Source: Leptospira wolbachii serovar Codice str. CDC
Lineage (GTDB): Bacteria > Spirochaetota > Leptospiria > Leptospirales > Leptospiraceae
NCBI RefSeq assembly: GCF_000332515.2
Contig: NZ_AOGZ02000014.1
Location: 2,471,001 to 2,535,000, forward strand
DNA: 64,000 nt
Reading direction: 5' to 3'
The translations under genes were made by a program, and so were the position numbers. The first letter of the stretch is position 1; every line of letters begins with the position of its first letter. The notes under the pieces are model-generated. The model was not told the origin of the DNA and made no database searches. It was given only the letters and a program-made list of their open reading frames with translations. This document shows, piece by piece, positions 18,318 to 26,970 of the stretch.

Positions 18318-19175
18318 ATGTTCAAACAGACATTGTCTCTCGCATTCGTTCTCTTTTTTACAATGAATTGTAAAGATACTAAAAAAGAAACGGACGTCAC
18401 TTCGTTAGCTCTTCTTGCGTTACTTAACAGTTCGTCTTGTACTACTACATTTGGTGCGGGAGTGCCAGAGTGGATTCAAACTAGTTTCACTTGTGTTACC
18501 GTGTCAGTCAGCGGATCCAATTATGTATTTAAGTTTAATTCGGTTCCGACTTATAAGAGTATTTATTGGGGTTCTTCCAATGCGAATTACGAATCGACTA
18601 TGTATGTGAACTCAGGGCAATCGAATTCGGCAAATCCCAATTTAATCAAATCTCAAAACTATACCTTAACGGTTCCAATAAATAATCAAAATACAGTAGC
18701 AACGACTTCCGGCTTCGGAATGATCGGTGTATCAACTAATGGAATTGCCATTTATAATGACCAAGCAGCTCCAGGTGATTCCCTCTCTACAGAATATTAT
18801 ACTTTCGATTCTGCGCAAGGTCACCCAACCAATACCGGCGCTTACCATTATCATGTGGAACCACCTAAAATTTCAAATAACGATAGTAAGTTGGTAGGTA
18901 TTGCCAAAGACGGATATTTAATTTTTGGAAAAAAACATGATGCCATAACGGCAGGATTGACCACTGGGTTTACCTTAGGTGGTGCCAATAGTAGTACAAA
19001 GTGTACGGATGCTGGATCTAGTACATCTGTCCCAACCACTTGGGTAGGAGCCGCCAATTACAATACACTAAAAACTGGTGGATCGGCTCGCCATTATCAT
19101 GTGAACAATGGGACTGAGGTAAATGGGATCCTCCTTTCAGGTCGACTCATTGGAGCTGGTGGGTCTGCGAATTAA
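18318..19175 (+). CDS. YHYH-domain lipoprotein
   Basis: 285 residues. The signal MFKQTLSLAFVLFFTMNC gives lipid attachment at Cys18. The name motif YHYH is at about residues 176-179 (GAYHYHVEPP), and a second H-Y-H (RHYHVN) occurs near 259-261, as expected in YHYH proteins (PF14240), whose function is unknown; the His cluster could bind metal (inference). Two DGYLIFG-like strands lie between. It is first in a three-gene lipoprotein unit with the MORN-like and SCO genes, 27 bases before the next start. No clear ribosome binding site. Confidence 0.75.
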   Translation: MFKQTLSLAFVLFFTMNCKDTKKETDVTSLALLALLNSSSCTTTFGAGVPEWIQTSFTCVTVSVSGSNYVFKFNSVPTYKSIYWGSSNANYESTMYVNSGQSNSANPNLIKSQNYTLTVPINNQNTVATTSGFGMIGVSTNGIAIYNDQAAPGDSLSTEYYTFDSAQGHPTNTGAYHYHVEPPKISNNDSKLVGIAKDGYLIFGKKHDAITAGLTTGFTLGGANSSTKCTDAGSSTSVPTTWVGAANYNTLKTGGSARHYHVNNGTEVNGILLSGRLIGAGGSAN

Positions 19176-19202
19176 AAAAACTTTATTAGTTTCATTAAAC
19201 CT

Positions 19203-19769
19203 GTGAATCTCAACTCAGTTTGGTTAACAATGTTTTTAGTAACCGCTTTCCTTCAATGTGGGGCGGTGGTTATGGATCAGGACCCGGACCTCAGTCTTGG
19301 TTTAGAAAGTACCTACTACTATAAGGGAAAAAAGTTCACAGGCAAAATGAAATCAGTACATCCGAATGGAACCATTCGGATGACCTCTTTTTTGAATGGT
19401 CTCGAAGACGGTCCCATGGTAGACACCTATTCCAATGGCCAAATTGGCGCTGAGTATTTTTACAAACAAGGCAAACGAACAGGCACACATAGAGGTTGGT
19501 ATGAAAACGGTAAACCCAGGTTTCATTATACCTACAATGAAGATGCAGCAGTGGATGATCATTGGGAATGGCATGAAGACGGTAAAGTGTATCGTTATGC
19601 TAAGTTTGAAAATGGAATCAATGTAGGGACTAAAGTTTGGCGCAAAGATGGTAAAATCTATTCAAACTATACTTATTCTCCTGAACGATTGTACGGTGTT
19701 GTAGGCTCTAAATTATGTTTCAAACTTAAAGGTGATGAAACAAATAAAAAAACAGTTATCAACCCATGA
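19203..19769 (+). CDS. MORN-like repeat lipoprotein (YwqK antitoxin-like)
   Basis: 188 residues from a GTG start at 19203. The next ATG (19230) would leave only nine residues before the lipobox FLQC, so GTG is preferred. Four to five short repeats of the kind GxWYENGKPRFHYTY, YSNGQIGAEYFY and WHEDGKVYRYAKFENG cover residues 55-160, as in MORN_2/YwqK-type proteins. Many databases call these 'toxin-antitoxin YwqK family antitoxin', but no toxin is nearby, so the name should not be read as function. It overlaps the SCO gene by four bases (ATGA). Confidence 0.7.
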   Translation: MNLNSVWLTMFLVTAFLQCGAVVMDQDPDLSLGLESTYYYKGKKFTGKMKSVHPNGTIRMTSFLNGLEDGPMVDTYSNGQIGAEYFYKQGKRTGTHRGWYENGKPRFHYTYNEDAAVDDHWEWHEDGKVYRYAKFENGINVGTKVWRKDGKIYSNYTYSPERLYGVVGSKLCFKLKGDETNKKTVINP

Positions 19770-20503
19770 AAAATATTCGTTCTTCAATAATATTGATAAA
19801 ATATGTTATTTTAATATTTTGTTTTTTCTCTTGTGGATGGTTTGGTCGTGAAGATGGTGAAAAAGATTCAAATTTAACTTTTTTTGCTACTCCCCAAAAA
19901 GATAGGTTACCGTATTTTCGCGGTCGTGATTTGGAGGCATTCTGGGCGGAAGGTAATCAGCTACCTGCAAACGTCCGTAAGGTGGATCCGTTTACGTTCC
20001 AAAACCAACTGAACCAAAATGTTGATGAATCACATTTCATGGGAAAGATTACGATTGTATCATTTTTCTTTGCAAAGTGTCATGGCCTATGTCCCAATAT
20101 CATTCGTAATTTAAAATTTGTACAATCAGAAATTACTAAAAGACAAAACATTCAGATTGTTTCGTATTCTGTGACTCCCGATTTGGATAACCCCTTAGAA
20201 TTAAAAAAGTTCGCAGAAGAAAAGGGAATATATTCTCAATATTGGAATTTATTAACAGGAGATAGAGAGAAAGTTTTTGACCTGGCACGTAACACGTTTC
20301 AGGCGGATACCAATACAGTAAACAAAAATCCGCAGAAAGACTTCGTTCATTCAGAACAAATTTTTCTAATCGGTCCAGACTTACGTTTTCGAGGAATCTA
20401 TAATGGAAATAGATCTGAGTCTATAAAAACAATGCTTGAAGATATCAAACTGTTAACACAGGAATTAGCTACAAACAAAGAACAATCTCCAAGTAAAATT
20501 TAA
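19766..20503 (+). CDS. SCO1/SenC-family lipoprotein
   Basis: 245 residues. A signal and lipobox FCFFSC (Cys23) anchor a thioredoxin-fold domain. The copper-site residues are complete: C105 and C109 in AKCHGLCPN and H195 in FVHSEQIFLIGPD. SCO proteins deliver copper to the CuA centre of cytochrome c oxidase or act as thiol reductases. Four-base overlap with the preceding gene shows tight coupling, so the YHYH and MORN-like lipoproteins may serve the same periplasmic or copper-related job (inference). No oxidase genes are in the window. Confidence 0.85.
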   Translation: MKNIRSSIILIKYVILIFCFFSCGWFGREDGEKDSNLTFFATPQKDRLPYFRGRDLEAFWAEGNQLPANVRKVDPFTFQNQLNQNVDESHFMGKITIVSFFFAKCHGLCPNIIRNLKFVQSEITKRQNIQIVSYSVTPDLDNPLELKKFAEEKGIYSQYWNLLTGDREKVFDLARNTFQADTNTVNKNPQKDFVHSEQIFLIGPDLRFRGIYNGNRSESIKTMLEDIKLLTQELATNKEQSPSKI

Positions 20504-20566
20504 GATTTTTGGGGGACATAGTGTAAGTCCTGTTATTTTAATTAGAAAACTTGAATGTAATATTTG

Positions 20567-20672
20567 TTCGGGCCACCCGGGCGGGCTACTCCGGAGTCCG
20601 CGTTCGCTTCCCCCTGGTTGGCTGAATCGCCAAACCAGGGTGCCTTCGGCATCCTTCGTATCCCTGGTGGTA
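20567..20672. repeat. GC-rich structured intergenic element
   Basis: About two thirds G+C against roughly 40% around it. It contains CCGGGCGGG, the palindrome CTCCGGAG, a hairpin pairing CCCTGGTTGGC with GCCAAACCAGGG (20623-20655 region, one bulge), and TGCCTTCGGCA. No coding frame looks real on either strand. It resembles dispersed intergenic repeats seen in some Leptospira chromosomes, but no second copy occurs in this window. Confidence 0.5.
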
Positions 20673-20785
20673 AAACATCCAACTTTCAAATGTTAGATTT
20701 TCTTTTTTAATTAAAAAAAAGGCTGACTCTTTTTTCTTAGTCTGACAGAATCATACTTCTGATTTTTGAGGGGTAATGATTCGTT

Positions 20786-22600
20786 GTGAAAAAGAAAAAA
20801 AATGACAAAATAGAATCTGCTGCATCCTCCGTTAAGGGCCAGGGAAATAAACATGAGCTAATACTCCGTCAGATGGAATCTTTGGCAAAAATTGGTCACT
20901 GGGACGTAGACTTCGTAAACCAAACTCTCCATTGGTCGGAAGGAGTGTTTCATATTCTAGAAATGGACCCTTCTTCCATGCCAGTTGACTTAGAAACTGG
21001 ATTTTTGTCTGTCCATCCGGACGACCGCGAACGTGCCATGTTACACATGAAAGAAGTGTTAGAGACGGGAATCGATTACGATTTAGAATGTAGACTCATC
21101 ACAACTACAGGAAAAATCAAAACGATACGTTCCCTAGCGGATGTGATTCGGAATGAAAAAAATGAACCGGTGCAAATTGTAGGAATTTTCCAAGACATCA
21201 CCGAACAAAGAGAAGCTTACCATACCTTAAAACAACAAGAGTTGCGACTCAGTTCCATCCTCCAATCAGAACCAGAATGCGTGAAGGTAGTTTCACCCGA
21301 GGGAATTCTTGTGGAGATGAATCCTGCTGGTTTGCAAATGATAGAGGCAAATAATCCGGAAGAAGCCTTGGGTCAAAAGGTGGAAGATTTAGTAAATCCG
21401 CTTGATTTAAAATTTTATCAATCCATCCACAATCGTGCTCTGCAAGGAATTAAGTCGAGTACAAGGTTTCGTATCATCGGTCTGAAAGGTACAGAACGAT
21501 GGATGGAAAGTACCGCCGTTCCACTCGCAAACCAAACCGGAGAAATTACATCGGTTCTTAGTGTTACTCGCGATATTTCAGACAAAGTCATCAGTGAAGA
21601 AAAACTCATTCGCATCAAACGAAACCAAGAAGCCCTTATCAATGGAACTTCCGATTTGATTTGGTCTTTAGATTCTAAGTTCTGTTTGATTGCAGCCAAT
21701 AAACCATTTTTGGATGTGATGGGATTTCTCCGCGGAGCGGCTGCTAAAGAAGGTGATTCTGTTCTTATCATGAGCCAAGGAGAAGCCTTCTATGAAAAAT
21801 GGAAGGGCTATTATGAAAGGGGACTTTCTGGTGAGTGTTTCAAAACGTACGAAAGGTTCATTAGTCCCATCACCCAACTGGAAGAACATCGGGAGGTATT
21901 CTTCAATCCTATTAGAAATGCTGACGGGCAAATCACGGGCCTCGCCTGTTTTTCAAAAGACATCACAGATTTAATGGCAAAAAGAATGGAGCTTGTCGCA
22001 AGTGAAAAACGTTACCGAGCTCTTGTAGAAAATGGTGTCGATGTCATTGCTATTCTCAGCACCGAAGGGAAGGCCAAATACGTATCTCCATCAATCACCA
22101 AGGTATTAGGATATACGGAATCGGATGCAATGCACATGAACTTATTCGATTTTTTGCATCCAGATGACGTTCCTAAAATTATCAAACGATTGGAAGAGGT
22201 TCGTTCCATCCCTCAAGGGAATTCATTGCCGAGCCATAATTTTAGAATCAAACACCAAGATGGTTCTTGGAGGTGGGTGGAGTCTACCATCACCAATCTA
22301 ATTGAGGACGAGAATATTGGTGGGATCGTTGATAACTTTCATGATGTGACAGAACGTGTTTTTCAAATTACAGCCATCCAGACACAAAACGAAAAACTAA
22401 AGGCCATTGCTTGGACCCAGTCCCATGTGGTCCGTAACCCATTGGCAAAAATTATGGGAATTGTCGATTTGATCAAAACGGGAGCGTTGTCGCTCGAAGA
22501 AGAACGGCAAAGTTTGGATCACCTCATCGAATCGGCTAAGGAATTGGACAGTATCATTCAGGACATTGTACTAAAATCCCAACGAGTCATAGTTCCTTGA
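20786..22600 (+). CDS. Multi-PAS sensor protein with histidine-kinase-like H-box but no ATPase domain
   Basis: 604 residues from a GTG; GAGGGG lies about 12 bases upstream, and a nine-codon ATG frame (20777) overlaps it. Four PAS/PAC domains follow each other at about residues 28-148, 150-270, 275-395 and 405-525, each closing with a DIT/DIS/DVT motif (QDITEQRE, RDISDKV, KDITDL, HDVTERV). The C-terminus has a dimerisation helix with SHVVRNPLAKI, the H-box form H-x-x-R-x-P, and ends about 60 residues later. There is no N- or G-box, so it cannot phosphorylate itself; it may be a partner of another kinase or a phosphate relay. Cytoplasmic, no membrane helix. Confidence 0.8.
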   Translation: MKKKKNDKIESAASSVKGQGNKHELILRQMESLAKIGHWDVDFVNQTLHWSEGVFHILEMDPSSMPVDLETGFLSVHPDDRERAMLHMKEVLETGIDYDLECRLITTTGKIKTIRSLADVIRNEKNEPVQIVGIFQDITEQREAYHTLKQQELRLSSILQSEPECVKVVSPEGILVEMNPAGLQMIEANNPEEALGQKVEDLVNPLDLKFYQSIHNRALQGIKSSTRFRIIGLKGTERWMESTAVPLANQTGEITSVLSVTRDISDKVISEEKLIRIKRNQEALINGTSDLIWSLDSKFCLIAANKPFLDVMGFLRGAAAKEGDSVLIMSQGEAFYEKWKGYYERGLSGECFKTYERFISPITQLEEHREVFFNPIRNADGQITGLACFSKDITDLMAKRMELVASEKRYRALVENGVDVIAILSTEGKAKYVSPSITKVLGYTESDAMHMNLFDFLHPDDVPKIIKRLEEVRSIPQGNSLPSHNFRIKHQDGSWRWVESTITNLIEDENIGGIVDNFHDVTERVFQITAIQTQNEKLKAIAWTQSHVVRNPLAKIMGIVDLIKTGALSLEEERQSLDHLIESAKELDSIIQDIVLKSQRVIVP

Positions 22601-22665
22601 ATTAATTATTTATGACCGTCTAATTTATCTTGCTTCTTCTACTAAATAAGTTCTAATTCGTAGCC

Positions 22666-23253
22666 ATGGTTTTCTCAACTTTTCTTTCAGACTTAATTCT
22701 TTCCTTAGTTTCCCTGGCAATGGCATATCGATTTGTCGGGAAGTCTTCCATTCCTTCTCGTTCCGCATTGTATGGCTTGGCTATCATTGGGATTTCTGCT
22801 GGGCTTGGTTCGATCCATTTTTTAGGGATCAACACCCTTGATTCCATCTATCGTTTTTTTGTGGGATTGTCTGGCTGTGTGGGAGTTCCCCTTCTCGGGT
22901 TGGCCTTCTTTCATTTTACTTTCCGTTCTCTTTCGGAAAAAACTTTTTTCCTATTCATTGCAGTAGCTTTTCTTCTCTACTTAGCGTTTTCTTATCTCTA
23001 TCCACTAACTATTTATCCAACAGTCGTCGGTGGATTGTCTATGTTCATCATTCTCATTAGTTCCCTAGTTCGGTTTCCTAGGAAATCAAATGCAGCAGTG
23101 ATGGGAATCATAGGATCCGTTTTGTTTATTGTGGCAGGTCTTGTGATCGGAACAAAAGGATCTACGGGACCCGTTCTGAACGTTGATATCTTTCATATCT
23201 TACTTGCCATTGCTAACTATTGTTTAGCCGAGGGAATCCGAAAATTAAGTTAG
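22666..23253 (+). CDS. Multi-helix membrane protein (DUF6962-like)
   Basis: 195 residues, about six to seven membrane helices and little soluble sequence. Conserved-looking points are GSIHFLG near residue 48 and a final FHILLAIANYCLAEGIRKL helix, which I associate with DUF6962, but this is memory of a poorly known family. The gene is 65 bases after the PAS gene and 91 before the flavin oxidoreductase, all on one strand, so cotranscription is possible. Function unknown. Confidence 0.55.
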   Translation: MVFSTFLSDLILSLVSLAMAYRFVGKSSIPSRSALYGLAIIGISAGLGSIHFLGINTLDSIYRFFVGLSGCVGVPLLGLAFFHFTFRSLSEKTFFLFIAVAFLLYLAFSYLYPLTIYPTVVGGLSMFIILISSLVRFPRKSNAAVMGIIGSVLFIVAGLVIGTKGSTGPVLNVDIFHILLAIANYCLAEGIRKLS

Positions 23254-23294
23254 ATCCAATGAAACAAACAGTCTCGTAAAAAAGGATAAAAACT

Positions 23295-23323
23295 TCCATC
23301 CAGAATCACTTTCTCTGGATGGA
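23295..23323. repeat. Perfect hairpin upstream of the OYE gene
   Basis: TCCATCCAGA at 23295-23304 and TCTGGATGGA at 23314-23323 pair perfectly around a nine-base loop. Only TCCTTTGTCT follows, so it is a poor terminator. It ends 21 bases before the next ATG and may affect initiation or be an attenuator. Confidence 0.4.
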
Positions 23324-23344
23324 TCCTTTGTCTAATAAAGACAA

Positions 23345-24589
23345 ATGAATTCTACTTCGCCTTTATTTTCTCAGTTTACCTTACCTAACGGAACCACTCT
23401 ACCCAATCGTCTCGTGAAAGCAGCGATGGAAGAAAATCTTTCCAATGCTCATTTAGAACCAGACCAAGCTCTTTGGAATTTATATGAATCCTGGGCACAT
23501 GGTGGTGTAGGAACAATGATTACAGGAAACGTAATGGTGGATCACAGGGCCATGACTGGACCTGGCGGTGTGGTTTTGGAGGAAGGTTCTTCGCTTGATG
23601 GATTTCGTCAATGGTCATCCAAATCAAAAGTCTCGGGAGGAAAGATTATTATGCAGATCAATCACCCCGGTAGACAAATTTTAGCAAAGTTAGGTGGCGA
23701 AGTTTGGGCCCCTTCTGCGGTACCGGTCGACATCGGAAATTTATCCAAACTTCTGGGAAAACCAAAAGCAATGACAGAACAAGAAATCTTAGAAACAATA
23801 CAGAGATTTGCAAAGACTTCGCAGTTGGCTGAGGAGTCTGGTTTTGATGGAGTAGAAATTCATGCGGCCCATGGTTATCTAATCAGTCAGTTTTTATCTC
23901 CCATTGCCAATAGGAGAAATGATTTGTGGGGAGGGAGTTTAGAAAATAGATCTAGATTTTTGGTAGAAGTGATTCTCTCTGTTCGGAAAGCTGTAAAACC
24001 CGGTTTCATTGTCGCAGTGAAATTGAACTCAGCAGATTTTCAGAAAGGTGGTTTTCAATTTCAAGATGCAAAAGAAGTAATTTCCAAAATACAAACGTTA
24101 GGTGTCGATTTTATAGAATTGTCTGGTGGTAATTATGAAGCGCCCGCTATGCAAGGTGAATCTCGTGATGGTTCTACAATAGCAAGAGAAGCATACTTTT
24201 TAGAATTTGCAAGTGAAGTAGCAAAGACAGCAACAGTACCTATTCTTGTGACAGGAGGGATTCGAAGAAAACAAATTGCGGAATCTGTTTTGGAATCTGG
24301 AGTTCCCCTAGTAGGAATTGCAACAGCTTTGGCACTCAATCCCAATCTTCCCAATGATTGGAAAGAGAATAAACAAATTGATAGAGTGTTACCGGATCCT
24401 GGGTGGAAATCAAAAACTTTAAAAGGTTTGGCTAATATGGCCATGGTTCGTTACCAATTGAATCGTTTGTCGCAAGGCAAACTTCCAACAGTGAATGTTT
24501 CCCCCATCATGCGACTTCTTTTGGATCAATTTCGTTTATCAAAATTGACCAAAAGATACCAGGGTTGGATCCAAAACCTTCCTCATTGA
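23345..24589 (+). CDS. NADH:flavin oxidoreductase, old yellow enzyme family
   Basis: 414 residues, FMN-binding TIM barrel. Visible motifs are the N-terminal [10 protein letters not shown] with FMN contacts, MQINHPGRQ, the catalytic-region [15 protein letters not shown] near residue 178, [17 protein letters not shown], and near the phosphate site VTGGIR. The substrate is probably an unsaturated carbonyl compound reduced with NAD(P)H; it lacks the C-terminal 4Fe-4S/flavodoxin extension of the dienoyl-CoA reductase group. The 3' end overlaps the convergent acr3 gene by 7 bases. Confidence 0.85.
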   Translation: MNSTSPLFSQFTLPNGTTLPNRLVKAAMEENLSNAHLEPDQALWNLYESWAHGGVGTMITGNVMVDHRAMTGPGGVVLEEGSSLDGFRQWSSKSKVSGGKIIMQINHPGRQILAKLGGEVWAPSAVPVDIGNLSKLLGKPKAMTEQEILETIQRFAKTSQLAEESGFDGVEIHAAHGYLISQFLSPIANRRNDLWGGSLENRSRFLVEVILSVRKAVKPGFIVAVKLNSADFQKGGFQFQDAKEVISKIQTLGVDFIELSGGNYEAPAMQGESRDGSTIAREAYFLEFASEVAKTATVPILVTGGIRRKQIAESVLESGVPLVGIATALALNPNLPNDWKENKQIDRVLPDPGWKSKTLKGLANMAMVRYQLNRLSQGKLPTVNVSPIMRLLLDQFRLSKLTKRYQGWIQNLPH

Positions 24590-25632
24590 GAAAGGTTTTT
24601 ATTTCCTTTATAGAACTTGTTTCGAAATCCTATGGCAAACTTAACAAGTAGAATGAGGGCCGGCACTTCAATGAGTGGACCAATCACACCAACAAAAGCA
24701 ACTCCACTTTGAATTCCAAAGACACCGATGGCTACGGCAATCGCCAATTCAAAGTTATTACCTGTGGCCGTAAAACTGACGGCTGCATTTTTTGAATAAT
24801 CCACTCCCAATTTGTATCCAATCCAAAGGCTTATAAAAAACATAATTCCGAAATATAAAAGGAGAGGGATGGCTACACGAGCCACATCATCCGTTAATTC
24901 CAAAATCATTCCACCCTTCAAACTAAACATAACGATGATGGTAAATAAAAGGGCAGAGAGGGTTAAGGGTGAAATTTTGGGAAGAAATTTTGTTTCATAA
25001 AACTCTTTGGCACCAAACTTTTCAAACCCATACCGAGAAAGAAAACCTAAGAAAAAAGGAATTCCCAAATAAATCCCTACAGTTTCTGCAATATCTGAAA
25101 TCTGAATCGAAACTTCTGTTCCAGCCAAACCAAAATAAGGTGGAAAAATTGTTATGAATAAATAGGCATAAAAACTATAAAAGAAAACTTGAAAGATGCT
25201 ATTCAGGGCCACAAGTGCTGCCCCGTATTCTCTATCTCCCTCTGCCAAATCATTCCAAACAATCACCATAGCAATACAACGTGCCAGGCCAATCAGTATC
25301 AGTCCTGTTCTGTACTCTGGTTCGTTGGCAAGAAAGGTAATCGCAAAAAAAAACATAAGGATAGGACCAACAATCCAATTGAGAACCAGGGAAAGTGTAA
25401 GTAACTTTCCATCTTTAAATACCTTTCCCATTTCTTTATATTTCACTTTGGCAAGTGGTGGATACATCATGAGTATCAGTCCGATGGCCAAAGGAATATT
25501 GGTGGTTCCGATCGAAAGAGAAGAAAATTCAGAAACAACTGATGGTAAAAATTTTCCAATGAGTAACCCAATGGCCATAGCCCCAAAGATCCAGAGGGTT
25601 AAAAATTTATCTAAAAAAGAAAGTTGTTTCAT
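24583..25632 (-). CDS. acr3: ACR3-family arsenite efflux permease
   Basis: 349 residues and ten expected membrane helices. [19 protein letters not shown] holds the conserved Cys of ACR3 permeases, followed by [35 protein letters not shown] further on is also typical. It exports As(III), perhaps Sb(III), from the cytoplasm using the proton gradient. It is last in the arsR-arsC-DUF6428-acr3 operon; its ATG touches the stop of the preceding gene. Its end overlaps the convergent OYE gene by seven bases. Confidence 0.9.
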   Translation of the reverse strand: MKQLSFLDKFLTLWIFGAMAIGLLIGKFLPSVVSEFSSLSIGTTNIPLAIGLILMMYPPLAKVKYKEMGKVFKDGKLLTLSLVLNWIVGPILMFFFAITFLANEPEYRTGLILIGLARCIAMVIVWNDLAEGDREYGAALVALNSIFQVFFYSFYAYLFITIFPPYFGLAGTEVSIQISDIAETVGIYLGIPFFLGFLSRYGFEKFGAKEFYETKFLPKISPLTLSALLFTIIVMFSLKGGMILELTDDVARVAIPLLLYFGIMFFISLWIGYKLGVDYSKNAAVSFTATGNNFELAIAVAIGVFGIQSGVAFVGVIGPLIEVPALILLVKFAIGFRNKFYKGNKNLSQ

Positions 25633-26082
25633 TTAACAACATCCCGCGGGTTCATCTGCGTTTTTTGTTTTGCATTCTGTTTTTCCATCTTTTAATTGAA
25701 TGAGAAGAGAGTTTTCTGTTGGTTTCATTTCCGATACAAAGTATTGTCTCATGGCCGTATCTTCGTTTCCAAATTCAATTCGTAAGGTGGCATCTTTTGG
25801 TATATCTATGGAAGATGTCACTTTTTTTAGAATGGAGTTTACTTTTGAGAGTGTCATAGACTCGGTATCTTTTTCTACTTTCGGTTCTAACACTTGTAAA
25901 ATGATTTCCGACCAAGAATCGGTTTTTCCACCGCAATCCACGGATTGGATGTTCGCGAGTTTAAATTCTGTAATATGGTAATTGGGAAATATGGTTTGGT
26001 TTTTACCATATTCAAATTTCAAATGAAGTTCTGGAAATAAATCCAAGTTGGTTTTAAAGTCGTTCCATGTTAGTGTTTTCAT
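25633..26082 (-). CDS. DUF6428-like protein of the arsenic operon
   Basis: 149 residues, soluble. I see TWNDFKTNLDLFPELHLKFEY at the start, VDCGGKTDSWSEIILQVLE in the middle (a single conserved-looking Cys) and a C-terminus ending in GCC. These match my memory of the DUF6428 family, which is regularly found in ars operons. The paired C-terminal Cys could bind As(III) (inference); ArsR here also ends in a CC pair. It begins 11 bases after arsC ends and abuts acr3. No activity is known. Confidence 0.65.
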   Translation of the reverse strand: MKTLTWNDFKTNLDLFPELHLKFEYGKNQTIFPNYHITEFKLANIQSVDCGGKTDSWSEIILQVLEPKVEKDTESMTLSKVNSILKKVTSSIDIPKDATLRIEFGNEDTAMRQYFVSEMKPTENSLLIQLKDGKTECKTKNADEPAGCC

Positions 26083-26093
26083 TTTATCCTCTT

Positions 26094-26516
26094 TTATAGT
26101 TCATTCATTACAAAGTTTTCGCAGTAATTTCGAATCTCTTCTCTTGTTTCTGCGAATGCTTTTTTTATTTCTTCTTCTGATCCAACCTTTTTGGATGGGT
26201 CAGTAAAGTTATGGTGGAATCGTTTCGCATTTGTTGGGAAATAGGGACAGTTTTCTTTTGCGTGATCGCAAACTGTAATCAGAAAATCAAACTGGATATC
26301 TTTGTATTCATTAATATGATTGGAGGTGTGATGAGAAATATCAATGCCTGCTTCTTTCATTGTCGCTATGGCTTTCGGATTCACACCATGAGTTTCGATT
26401 CCCGCACTATAAACACTGGCTTTGTCTTTTGCAAAAAATCGCATCCAACCTTCGGCGATTTGGCTTCTACAACTATTCCCGGTGCACAGGATTAAAATAT
26501 TTTTTGGATTACTCAC
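26094..26516 (-). CDS. arsC: Arsenate reductase, thioredoxin-coupled low-molecular-weight phosphatase type
   Basis: 140 residues when started at the GTG at 26516; GGGGAG sits five to six bases before it and the length fits the family, whereas an in-frame ATG at 26573 lies inside arsR. The CX5R phosphatase loop is CTGNSCR (C11, R17), and VCDHAKENCPYFP supplies the Cys pair used in the thioredoxin-linked relay. It reduces As(V) to As(III) for export by Acr3. The start overlaps arsR by eight bases, so translation is coupled. Confidence 0.88.
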   Translation of the reverse strand: MSNPKNILILCTGNSCRSQIAEGWMRFFAKDKASVYSAGIETHGVNPKAIATMKEAGIDISHHTSNHINEYKDIQFDFLITVCDHAKENCPYFPTNAKRFHHNFTDPSKKVGSEEEIKKAFAETREEIRNYCENFVMNEL

Positions 26517-26856
26517 AACAGCTCCCCGTTTTCTTAGTTTTAAATTTTTGAATGAATTCAATATGTTCCGCAAATTCGTTATAGGCCTTGGAAAAATTTT
26601 CCCAATGAATACAATAACAAGAGGATGTTCCTTCCACCTCGCCCTTTACAAGCCCTCCCTCTTTTAATTCCTTTAAGTGTTGTGAAACGGTGGACTGGGC
26701 CAGCGGTAGGATCTCTACGATCTCTCCACAAACACACGTTTGTCGACTCGCCAATACTTCTAAAATGGCAAGCCTTGCGGGGTGGGAGAGTAGTTTGGTA
26801 AAAGAAGCAATCCTTTGGACATTCTCCGGAAATTCTGTTTTTTTATTCTGGGCCAT
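26509..26856 (-). CDS. arsR: ArsR arsenic-responsive repressor
   Basis: 115 residues, winged helix-turn-helix. The sensing motif CVC lies in RQTCVCGEIVEILP, at the position where ArsR proteins bind As(III), and the recognition segment is LAQSTVSQHLKELKEGGLV. The C-terminal CC pair (GSCCE) may add thiols to the site. It is first in the operon and starts two bases after the 24-bp palindrome at 26858-26881, its likely operator. As(III) binding would release repression of arsR, arsC, DUF6428 and acr3. Confidence 0.9.
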   Translation of the reverse strand: MAQNKKTEFPENVQRIASFTKLLSHPARLAILEVLASRQTCVCGEIVEILPLAQSTVSQHLKELKEGGLVKGEVEGTSSCYCIHWENFSKAYNEFAEHIEFIQKFKTKKTGSCCE

Positions 26857-26857
26857 A

Positions 26858-26881
26858 GTTTATCGTAAATATACGATAAAC
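26858..26881. promoter_or_regulatory. 24-bp perfect palindromic ArsR operator
   Basis: GTTTATCGTA, AATA, TACGATAAAC: 10+4+10 bases without a mismatch, ending two bases before the arsR ATG. It covers the likely -10 box. Confidence 0.75.
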
Positions 26882-26903
26882 GGATTCGACCAACTTCCGT
26901 CAA
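26875..26903 (-). promoter_or_regulatory. Likely promoter of the ars operon
   Basis: On the minus strand TTGACG (26903-26898) and TTTATC (26880-26875) are 17 bases apart. The -10 is imperfect and lies inside the operator palindrome, a layout in which repressor binding would exclude polymerase. Confidence 0.45.
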
Positions 26904-26970
26904 GGGGAAATTGGGATTTTTTGAATTTGGGTTTTAAACTTTTTTTGGTTCTTAAAAAGGAAGTGTCTGG

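Noticed and set aside
19203..19769. Toxin-antitoxin module
   Set aside because: The MORN-like lipoprotein resembles so-called YwqK antitoxins, but it is exported and no toxin gene lies nearby.
20465..20689. Minus-strand frame of 74 codons across the GC-rich block
   Set aside because: Its codons follow the GC-rich repeat, it overlaps the end of the SCO gene, and no ribosome binding site or family is seen.
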